A stretch of 64,000 nucleotides of DNA from Methylobacterium terrae (GTDB lineage: Bacteria > Pseudomonadota > Alphaproteobacteria > Rhizobiales > Beijerinckiaceae): the NCBI RefSeq assembly GCF_003173755.1, contig NZ_CP029553.1, positions 1,938,501 through 2,002,500 on the forward strand, in the 5' to 3' direction. Numbering within the stretch: the stretch's first letter is position 1; each line of letters opens with the position of its first letter. The position numbers were made by a program, and so were the translations under genes. The notes beneath the pieces were generated by a model. It worked only from the letters and a program-made list of their open reading frames with translations, had not been told where the DNA came from and made no database searches. Shown in pieces: positions 36,033 to 43,117 of this stretch.

Positions 36033-37484
36033 ATGGCGAAGAACCACCAGACCTTCGCCTGCCAGTCCTGCGGCGCGGTCTACAACCGCTGGCGCGGGCG
36101 CTGCGAGGCTTGCAACGGGTGGAACACGATCGTCGAGGAGACCGGCGCGGCAAGCCCGGTCTCCGGCCCGGTCGCGACCCGGCCGAGCCGGGCGCGGGGC
36201 CGGATCTTCCCCCTCGAGGGGCTGACCGGCGAGGCCAAGGAGGCGCCCCGCACCTCGTCCGGCATCGCCGAGCTCGACCGGGTGACGGGTGGGGGCTTCG
36301 TGCGCGGCTCGGTGATCCTGCTCGGGGGCGATCCCGGCATCGGCAAGTCGACGCTGCTGATGCAGGCCTCCGCCGCCCTGGCAAAGAGGGGCGAGCGCGT
36401 CGCCTACATCTCGGGCGAGGAGGCGGTGGGCCAGGTGCGCCTGCGGGCCGAGCGGCTGGGGCTCGCGAGCGCTCCGGTGGAACTCGCCGCCGAGACCAAC
36501 GTCGAGGACATCATCGCGACCTTGAGCCAGGGCAAGCCGCCGGCGCTCGCGATCATCGACTCGATCCAGACGATGTGGACCGAGACGGTGGAATCGGCCC
36601 CCGGCACGGTGACCCAGGTGCGCGGCTCGGCCCAGAGCCTGATCCGCTTCGCCAAGACCTCGGGCACCGCCGTGATCCTGGTCGGCCACGTCACCAAGGA
36701 CGGGCAGATCGCCGGTCCCCGCGTCGTCGAGCACATGGTCGACGCGGTGGCCTCGTTCGAGGGCGACCAGGGCCACCATTTCCGCATCCTGCGGGCGGTG
36801 AAGAACCGCTTCGGCCCCACCGACGAGATCGGGGTGTTCGAGATGACCGACGGAGGCTTGGCCGAGGTGCCGAACCCCTCGGCCCTGTTCCTCGCCGGGC
36901 GCGACCTCGCGGCGCCGGGCACCGCGGTCTTCGCCGGGATGGAGGGCACGCGGCCCCTCCTCGTCGAGATCCAGGCCCTCGTGGCGCCCTCCGCGCTCGG
37001 CATGCCGCGGCGCGCGGTCGTCGGCTGGGACCCCAACCGCCTGTCGATGGTGCTGGCGGTGCTGGAGGCCCATGGCGGCATCCGCTTAGGCGGCCACGAC
37101 GTCTACCTCAACGTCGCCGGGGGGCTTCGCATCAGCGAGCCCGCCGCCGACCTCGCGGTGGCGGCGGCCCTCGTCTCCTCGCTCTCGGGCGCGGCCCTCC
37201 CGTCGGACGCGGTCTATTTCGGCGAGGTCGGCCTGTCGGGGGCGGTCCGCCCGGTGGCGCAGGCCCCAGCGAGGCTGAAGGAGGCGCAGAAGCTCGGCTT
37301 TGCCAAGGCGCTGATGCCGCAAGGGCGCGAGGGCGCCGGGCGCGACGGGTCCGGGACGGGGTTTCCGGCGGAATCGCTGCGCCACATCGCGGATCTCGTG
37401 GCCGGGGTCGTCGCCAGCGGCAAGCCGGTCCGCGGCGGGCGGCGCCAACCGCAGCGGATGCCGGCCTACGACGACGAGGATTGA
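36033..37484 (+). CDS. radA: DNA repair protein RadA
   Basis: 483-residue RecA-like branch-migration helicase. An N-terminal C4 zinc finger is formed by C10, C13, C24 and C27. Walker A GDPGIGKST is at 99-107, and the RadA-specific KNRFG motif at 257-261. The C-terminal domain is Lon-protease-like but without the protease dyad. The ATG at 36033 is used because the zinc finger follows directly. It is a house-keeping gene; in many alphaproteobacteria radA lies before cvpA and purF, as here, but here the cassette 37500-39275 separates radA from cvpA. Confidence 0.95.
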   Translation: MAKNHQTFACQSCGAVYNRWRGRCEACNGWNTIVEETGAASPVSGPVATRPSRARGRIFPLEGLTGEAKEAPRTSSGIAELDRVTGGGFVRGSVILLGGDPGIGKSTLLMQASAALAKRGERVAYISGEEAVGQVRLRAERLGLASAPVELAAETNVEDIIATLSQGKPPALAIIDSIQTMWTETVESAPGTVTQVRGSAQSLIRFAKTSGTAVILVGHVTKDGQIAGPRVVEHMVDAVASFEGDQGHHFRILRAVKNRFGPTDEIGVFEMTDGGLAEVPNPSALFLAGRDLAAPGTAVFAGMEGTRPLLVEIQALVAPSALGMPRRAVVGWDPNRLSMVLAVLEAHGGIRLGGHDVYLNVAGGLRISEPAADLAVAAALVSSLSGAALPSDAVYFGEVGLSGAVRPVAQAPARLKEAQKLGFAKALMPQGREGAGRDGSGTGFPAESLRHIADLVAGVVASGKPVRGGRRQPQRMPAYDDED

Positions 37485-37499
37485 GACCTTCGCGCCTCG

Positions 37500-37561
37500 G
37501 CGCCGACGCCCGTTCGGGCTTGGCCGGCGCCTTCGAACGGATCCGTTCGAAGGCGCGGCGG
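37500..37561 (+). repeat. 62-bp inverted repeat, left copy
   Basis: This sequence matches the reverse complement of 39214-39275 at about 57 of 62 positions (my count). Within it 37527-37556 is a perfect 30-bp palindrome centred on GGATCC (arms TTCGAACGG / CCGTTCGAA). It starts 16 bases after radA. Together with the right copy it bounds the unusual gene 37776-38999. It may be the end of a mobile or integrated cassette, or an interspersed palindromic repeat present twice by chance. Confidence 0.7.
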
Positions 37562-37775
37562 CATGAAACGTCGGTCGATCCCGAACGCCGTCGTGCCGGA
37601 CGCTCCCGCTCCCCGGTGCACCGGCCTTGCACCGCCTCCCCGGGCCCGCCCGCCGGAGCCGGCCTCCGGGCGCCGGAGCGCTGCCCGGCGACACCGATCC
37701 GCCGGAGAATGCTGCGCCATCGAGGATGTGGAGCAGCGTCGGATGACAACGCGATCGGTCGCTGCTCCAGGCCGT

Positions 37776-38999
37776 CTACGAGGCGATGACGAAGGCGTAG
37801 GCGCTGCTGCCGCCGTCCGCGTTCATGTGGCCCTCGATGACGTGCCCTGCCGGCGACGTGTCGGTCGAGTCCAGCGCGCCGCTATCGTCGGTCTGGTTCG
37901 AGAAATCGTCGACCGAGCCCGTGAAGTTGGCGCTGACGAGGAGCCGGTTGCTGCCGATCGACAGCGGGACCTCCCATCCCAGGAAAATCCCGGACGCGAA
38001 TTCCGATGTCGAGGCGAAGCTGATCGCACCCTGCGTTCCGACGAGAGCGTTGTCGCGCTTTCTCACGCCGAGGAAGCCGGCACTGATCGCCGCGTACGAG
38101 GTCTGGACATTCAGGTTTTCGATCACGAACTTCGCAGGAATGATCGCCTGGGGATTGTCGGCGTCGGCGTCCGCCTTGAACCCGGAGACGCACTTCCCGT
38201 GCGTGAACACGATGTCGCTCATGACGAGATCCGAATCGGTATTGTTGATGATGACGAACAATCCGAACGCGTCCTTCGCCATCAGGATCATCAGCGGCAC
38301 GAGGATCGCGAGCACGATCGATGAGATCATGAACCTGATGACGTTCGCGCCGACGGACAGGATTCCGGAGAAGACGGCAGAGGCTTCTGTCGCCTCCGTC
38401 AGGGTGACCAACGTCTTGATGATATTCAGGACATACTTTATGGCCGCAGCCCCGAAGGCTATCACGCCGGACTGCATGCATATTTTCGTTATTCCGACCT
38501 CGTCGTCCTGCTCCATGACTTGAAAATTGTTGACCAGATTCGTGACGTAGGTGGCGACGTCATTTCCTCTCGCGGCCTGGTATTTTGCGACGGTATCGCT
38601 GCTCCAGCCCCAGACGGTGTAGCTGGGCGCCCCGTCCGGAAACGTTGCCGGCACGGGCGCACCCCCCACCGCGTCACGGAGGAAGGCGGCGAGCTCGATC
38701 GGCTTTCCCTCCTTGCTCAGAACCCCGAGATCCTGAGCGACCTTGACCTCTGCCGCCGAGAGCGCGCGCGCCTGGCCGTCGAGCCAGGCCTGCGCCTTGG
38801 CGACCGCCGCCGCGAGGGTATCGGGGCCGCCGGCCGCGGCGGCGCGCCAATCGATTCCCCTGACGGTCTTCTCATGCCGCCAGATTCGCTCGATGACCTC
38901 GTGATACGGAAGGTTGTTAGCGACATCCACTTTCTTCGCATTGTACGCAGATTCAAATTGATCGAAAGTCATTTGGTTACTGAACATGTCATCTCGCAT
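37776..38999 (-). CDS. hypothetical protein with central membrane hairpin (407 aa)
   Basis: I do not recognise the family. Residues 1-165 are helical and soluble, with no signal peptide. Residues about 178-200 (VIAFGAAAIKYVLNIIKTLV) and 218-250 (VIRFMISSIVLAILVPLMIL) are hydrophobic and could form a membrane hairpin. Residues 250-407 look beta-rich (LFVIINNTDSDLV; HGKC; GAISFAS; GWEVPLSIGSNRLLVSANF; SSAYAFVIA). This helix-hairpin-beta layout is seen in some pore-forming toxins, but that is a suggestion from layout only. Base composition is clearly lower in GC than neighbours, and inverted repeats flank it. Start may be 38999 or 38987. Confidence 0.6.
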   Translation of the reverse strand: MRDDMFSNQMTFDQFESAYNAKKVDVANNLPYHEVIERIWRHEKTVRGIDWRAAAAGGPDTLAAAVAKAQAWLDGQARALSAAEVKVAQDLGVLSKEGKPIELAAFLRDAVGGAPVPATFPDGAPSYTVWGWSSDTVAKYQAARGNDVATYVTNLVNNFQVMEQDDEVGITKICMQSGVIAFGAAAIKYVLNIIKTLVTLTEATEASAVFSGILSVGANVIRFMISSIVLAILVPLMILMAKDAFGLFVIINNTDSDLVMSDIVFTHGKCVSGFKADADADNPQAIIPAKFVIENLNVQTSYAAISAGFLGVRKRDNALVGTQGAISFASTSEFASGIFLGWEVPLSIGSNRLLVSANFTGSVDDFSNQTDDSGALDSTDTSPAGHVIEGHMNADGGSSAYAFVIAS

Positions 39000-39213
39000 T
39001 TATCTTCGACGAGATCTCTATGTTCACACGTACAATTTGCCAAATCAAGCGGCCGATGGAGGGAATGTTTTTTCCATAATCAAAGTTAATACATGATTGT
39101 TCCATAGATATCAAAATTAACACGCAAATAATGACATTTTATAATAATTTATTATTTAAATTCATATGTATCATGCATGCAATTGCGAGAGTATACTGAT
39201 TAGATCGATGATA
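39000..39213. promoter_or_regulatory. AT-rich upstream region of the 407-aa gene
   Basis: This is the most AT-rich part of the window, especially 39060-39200 with runs such as ATAATTTATTATTTAAAT. It lies upstream of the minus-strand gene and inside the right inverted repeat. It probably contains the gene's promoter, and its composition supports foreign origin. No protein gene is seen. Confidence 0.5.
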
Positions 39214-39275
39214 CCGCCGCGCCTTCGAACGGATCCGCTTGAAGGCGCCGGCTCGGCCCGAACGGGCGTCGGCGC
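39214..39275 (-). repeat. 62-bp inverted repeat, right copy
   Basis: Inverted counterpart of 37500-37561 with about five mismatches. The internal palindrome is imperfect here (TTCGAACGG ... CCGCTTGAA). It marks an abrupt change: AT-rich sequence on the left, normal high-GC sequence on the right. The GC-rich bases 39276-39636 that follow, up to cvpA, show no supported gene. Confidence 0.7.
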
Positions 39276-39636
39276 TGATGCGCCGGACGCCTCGGCCCCG
39301 ACACGTCGATGCCGAGGCGCGCGGGTATGGGATCTGTTTCCTGGCTGATCTGCGTTTGCCGGTCGGTGCGATGCCCGGGCACGCCACGGCGATCGCGCAG
39401 GCGGGGAAGGCGCCCGACGGCGCCGGCAGGCCTCGGACGAAACCGCGCCGCACTCACCGACCGACCCGTCTGCCGGTGCCGGAGAGGACCGGGGCGGGCA
39501 TCCGGGGGCTCGCCCGGCAGCGCGAGGGACTCAGCGCGAGGGTGACGAAGCGCATCCGGCAGCGTATACAACCCCCGCGGTGCCGGGCAGCCGCGACCCC
39601 GAGGCAACGCTCTCAGCCCCCGAACCGTTCCTGCCA

Positions 39637-40230
39637 ATGCCGTTCTCCGTTCTCGATCTCGTCGTGCTGGGTGTCGTCGTCATCTCCGCGCTGCTCGCGG
39701 CGGTGCGGGGCTTCACCCGCGAGGTGCTGGCGATCGTGGCCTGGGTCGCGGCGGCCGGGCTCGCCTGGACCCTGCACCCGCTGCTGCTGCCGACCGTCAA
39801 GCAGCACGTCTCCAGCGACACCGTCTCGCTGGTCGTGTCGATCGCCGCGATCTTCCTCGTGACCCTGCTGGTCGTCTCGGTGATCACCGTGAAGATCTCC
39901 GACCTGATCCTCGATTCGCGCATCGGCGCCGTCGACCGCAGCCTCGGCCTCGCCTTCGGGGCGGCCCGCGGCTTCCTGATCTGCGTCATCGGCTGGGTGT
40001 TCCTGGCCTGGCTGGTCCAGGGCAAGGTGCCGGACTGGGCCCAGCAGGCGCGCAGCCGCGAGATCCTCGAGAACAGCGGGCAGAAGCTGGTAGCGATGCT
40101 GCCGGACAACCCGGAAGGCCTGCTCAAGCAATTCCGCAAGCCCAAGCCCGAGGGCGATCCCGGCACCGACGCGCCGGCCGAGGCCGACGCCCCGCCCCAG
40201 CGGCGCACCGATGCGAGCCCGCGTCGCTGA
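39637..40230 (+). CDS. cvpA: CvpA-family membrane protein
   Basis: 197-residue inner-membrane protein with four hydrophobic segments (about 5-25, 30-50, 62-85, 105-125). The second has RGFTREVLAIVAWVAA and the fourth GAARGFLICVIGWVFLAWL, both typical of CvpA. A charged, Pro-rich cytoplasmic tail covers about 150-197. The start MPFSVLDLVVLG matches the family; a GTG at 39580 would add 19 unlikely residues. It lies before purF, the usual arrangement. It is linked to colicin V production and envelope stress tolerance in other bacteria (known). Confidence 0.85.
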   Translation: MPFSVLDLVVLGVVVISALLAAVRGFTREVLAIVAWVAAAGLAWTLHPLLLPTVKQHVSSDTVSLVVSIAAIFLVTLLVVSVITVKISDLILDSRIGAVDRSLGLAFGAARGFLICVIGWVFLAWLVQGKVPDWAQQARSREILENSGQKLVAMLPDNPEGLLKQFRKPKPEGDPGTDAPAEADAPPQRRTDASPRR

Positions 40231-40471
40231 GCGCCGGGCCGGCGTCCCTTGCATGTGAGATACGTCGCGCAACGCACGCCTGACGCCTTGGTTCCGCCGA
40301 AGGCAGCGATTACATAGCCGGCGCGGGGCAGACGATCGGGCGCGACGCAATGCGATGCGGGCGGCTCGACGCCGGCCCCGCGGGTGATTTGTGGCCCGCG
40401 CGCGGACGTCAAGGTGCGCGGGGTCGGCGAGGCGAGGCCGTGCGGTGACCGGCCACCAGGGGCTTCTCATC

Positions 40472-41974
40472 ATGTCAGCACGCAGCGAAACCTTCCGGGG
40501 CGCCCCCGGGACGAGCGAGGCGTTCCGCGGCGATCTCGACCTCGACGGCGACACCCTGCGCGAGGAATGCGGCGTCTTCGGCATCTACGGCCACCCGGAC
40601 GCCTCGGCGATCGTGGCGCTCGGCCTGCACGCCCTGCAGCATCGCGGCCAGGAGGCGGCCGGCATCGTGTCGTTCGACGGCCGGGTGTTCCACTCCGAGC
40701 GCCGGATGGGCCTCGTCGGCGATTCGTTCTCGGACCTCGCCACGATCGAGCGGCTGAAGGGCGAGACCGCGATCGGCCACGTCCGCTACTCGACCACCGG
40801 CGAGACGATCCTGCGCAACGTGCAGCCGCTCTTCGCCGAGCTCGAGACCGGCGGCCTCTCGGTCGCCCATAACGGCAACCTGACCAACGGCCTCCTGCTG
40901 CGCCGCCAGCTCGTGCGCGACGGCGCGATCTGCCAGTCGACCTCCGACACGGAGGCGATCCTCCACCTCGTCGCCCGCTCGCGCCACGTGCGCATCGTCG
41001 ACCGGGTGATGGACGCGCTGCGCCAGATCGAGGGCGCCTACGCCCTCGTGATGATGACGAACAAGAAGCTGATCGGCGCCCGCGATCCCCTCGGCATCCG
41101 CCCGCTGGTGCTCGGCGAGCTCGACGGCCGCTACATCCTGGCCTCCGAGACCTGCGCCCTCGACATCATCGGCGCCCGCTTCGTGCGCGACGTCGAGAAC
41201 GGCGAGATGGTGGTGATCTCGGACGAGGGCATCGAGTCGATCCGCTTCGCCCGGGCGCAGCCCTTACGCCCCTGCATCTTCGAGTACATCTACTTCGCCC
41301 GTCCCGATTCGATCGTGAACGGCAAGAACGTCTACTCGGTGCGCAAGAACATCGGCGTCGAACTGGCGAAGGAATCGCCGGCCGAGGCCGACATCATCAT
41401 CCCGGTGCCGGATTCCGGCGTGCCGGCGGCGCTCGGCTACGCCCAGCAGACCGGGCTGCCCTACGAGCTCGGGATCATCCGCAACCACTATGTCGGCCGC
41501 ACCTTCATCCAGCCGACCCAGTCGGTGCGCGAGCTCGGCGTGCGGATGAAGCACTCGGCCAACCGCGCCGCGGTCGAGGGCAAGCGCATCGTGCTCGTCG
41601 ACGACAGCCTGGTGCGCGGCACCACCTCGGTGAAGATCGTCCGGATGATGCGCGAGGCCGGCGCCCGCGAGGTGCATTTCCGCATCGCCTCGCCGCCGAT
41701 CACCCATCCCGACTTCTACGGCATCGACACGCCGGAGAAGGAGAAGCTGCTCGCCGCCACCCACGACCTCGAGAGCATGCGCCGCTACATCGGCGCGGAT
41801 TCCCTCGCCTTCCTGTCGATCGGGGGGCTCTACCGGGCGATGGGCGAGGAGGGCCGCGACGCCGCCTGCCCGCAATACACCGACCACTGCTTCACGGGCG
41901 ACTATCCCACGCCGCTGACCGACCTCGCGGTGGCCTCGCCGCGCCGGATGGCGATCCTCGCCGAGGCCGATTGA
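40472..41974 (+). CDS. purF: amidophosphoribosyltransferase
   Basis: First committed enzyme of purine synthesis; it transfers glutamine amide nitrogen to PRPP. The 500-residue protein has a 32-residue propeptide before the catalytic Cys33 (EECGVFGIYGH), consistent with autoprocessing. The glutaminase domain covers about 33-270 and the phosphoribosyltransferase domain the rest. The PRPP loop is IVLVDDSLVRGTTS. C-terminal cysteines in DAACPQYTDHCFTGDYP and an internal one in RPCIFEY fit the Fe-S-containing Bacillus-type enzyme. An SDR gene follows 4 bases later. Confidence 0.95.
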   Translation: MSARSETFRGAPGTSEAFRGDLDLDGDTLREECGVFGIYGHPDASAIVALGLHALQHRGQEAAGIVSFDGRVFHSERRMGLVGDSFSDLATIERLKGETAIGHVRYSTTGETILRNVQPLFAELETGGLSVAHNGNLTNGLLLRRQLVRDGAICQSTSDTEAILHLVARSRHVRIVDRVMDALRQIEGAYALVMMTNKKLIGARDPLGIRPLVLGELDGRYILASETCALDIIGARFVRDVENGEMVVISDEGIESIRFARAQPLRPCIFEYIYFARPDSIVNGKNVYSVRKNIGVELAKESPAEADIIIPVPDSGVPAALGYAQQTGLPYELGIIRNHYVGRTFIQPTQSVRELGVRMKHSANRAAVEGKRIVLVDDSLVRGTTSVKIVRMMREAGAREVHFRIASPPITHPDFYGIDTPEKEKLLAATHDLESMRRYIGADSLAFLSIGGLYRAMGEEGRDAACPQYTDHCFTGDYPTPLTDLAVASPRRMAILAEAD

Positions 41975-41978
41975 TCCG

Positions 41979-42737
41979 ATGGCCGGCACTCCCCTCCCCC
42001 ACAAGCCCCTCGCCGACCGCATCGCCGTCGTCACGGGCGCGTCCCGCGGCATCGGCCGCGCGGCGTCCCTGGCGCTCGCCGCGGCCGGCGCCCACGTGAT
42101 CGCGGTCGCCCGCACGCAGGGCGCCCTGGAAGAGCTCGACGACGCCGTGCGGGCGGCGGGCGGCTCGGCCACCCTCGTCCCCCTCGACCTGTGCGACTAC
42201 GACGCCATCGACCGTCTCGGCGCCGCGATCCACGAGCGCTGGGGCCGGCTCGACGTGCTCGTCGGCAATGCCGGCGTGCTCGGCAAGCTGATGCCGCTCG
42301 GCCACGTCGACCCGAAGGTCTGGTCGAACGTGATGGACGTCAACGTCACGGCGAACTGGCGCCTGATCCGCTCCCTCGACCCGCTGCTGCGGCGCTCCGA
42401 TGCCGGGCGGGCGGTGTTCGTCACCTCCGGCGCGGCCTCGTCGTGCCGGGCCTATTGGGGGCCCTACGCGGTGTCGAAGGCGGCGCTCGAGGCGCTGGTG
42501 CGGACCTACGCGGCCGAGACCGCGACCACGCCGGTGCGCGCGATGCTGCTCAATCCCGGGCCGCTCCGCACCGCGATGCGCAAGGCCGCGATGCCCGGGG
42601 AGGACCCGGAGACCCTGCGCACGCCCGAGGACCTGGCGCCCCACATCGTCCGCATGGCGAGCCCGGACTGGAGCGGGAGCGGCACGATCTTCGACTTCCC
42701 GACCGGGCAGATCCTGACGCCGCAGAAGCCGGCCTGA
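41979..42737 (+). CDS. short-chain dehydrogenase/reductase
   Basis: 252-residue SDR with TGASRGIG (about 19-26), NAGVLG (about 95-100), and the catalytic Ser-Tyr-Lys set with Y in WGPYAVSKAALEAL. It starts four bases after purF, so it is cotranscribed. The purF-SDR pair is common in Hyphomicrobiales, yet the substrate is unknown. A strong hairpin (42745-42771) ends the unit. Confidence 0.85.
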   Translation: MAGTPLPHKPLADRIAVVTGASRGIGRAASLALAAAGAHVIAVARTQGALEELDDAVRAAGGSATLVPLDLCDYDAIDRLGAAIHERWGRLDVLVGNAGVLGKLMPLGHVDPKVWSNVMDVNVTANWRLIRSLDPLLRRSDAGRAVFVTSGAASSCRAYWGPYAVSKAALEALVRTYAAETATTPVRAMLLNPGPLRTAMRKAAMPGEDPETLRTPEDLAPHIVRMASPDWSGSGTIFDFPTGQILTPQKPA

Positions 42738-42744
42738 ACGGGCG

Positions 42745-42771
42745 GGACCGCGGCGGCGCACGCCGCGGTCC
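42745..42771 (+). terminator. 11-bp perfect hairpin after purF-SDR
   Basis: GGACCGCGGCG (42745-42755) and CGCCGCGGTCC (42761-42771) form a perfect stem with a 5-base loop, eight bases after the stop codon. No T-run follows, so it is hairpin-only. A second nested stem (GGCAT/ATGCC around CCCGCTC/GAGCGGG) lies at 42792-42825. Confidence 0.55.
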
Positions 42772-43117
42772 GCATCGACGGATCACGATCGGGCATCCCC
42801 CTCCCCGCTCGAGAGCGGGAATGCCAGGCGACCCGGCCGGCGGCTTCGCGGGAGGGACGCCGACGGCACTTCGCGCCACGGGATGCCGCAGGGTGCCGCG
42901 CCTTCCCGCTTCGGTAAAAATACGTTTTTTGTATCTTTCTCAGAATTCGCTCACGTCGGACTGAGCGTTTACAACTCAAATTACCAGTTCCTAAGACCTA
43001 TGTCCTGGTGTTGACATTTTTCCGTTTACGGCCGCCCTCACTTAAGGCTGTATTAGTGTTCTGGTCCGCAACAAGGACGCAGGGGCATACTCGGCTCCAG
43101 TCCCCCGGGCAGAACCG
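42772..43117. promoter_or_regulatory. upstream region of the GGDEF-EAL gene
   Basis: No protein gene is supported. After the second hairpin the sequence becomes AT-rich (42910-43070) with TTGACA at 43011-43016, a good -35-like box, though I find no matching -10 at the usual 17-base spacing. The promoter of the GGDEF-EAL gene is expected here. Confidence 0.35.

Noticed and set aside
39139..39453. 104-codon minus-strand frame covering the right inverted repeat
   Set aside because: It crosses an abrupt composition change and contains the repeat; no ribosome site or protein-like pattern.
43011..43039. TTGACA as promoter of the GGDEF-EAL gene
   Set aside because: No recognisable -10 element at 16-18 bases; left as a note only.
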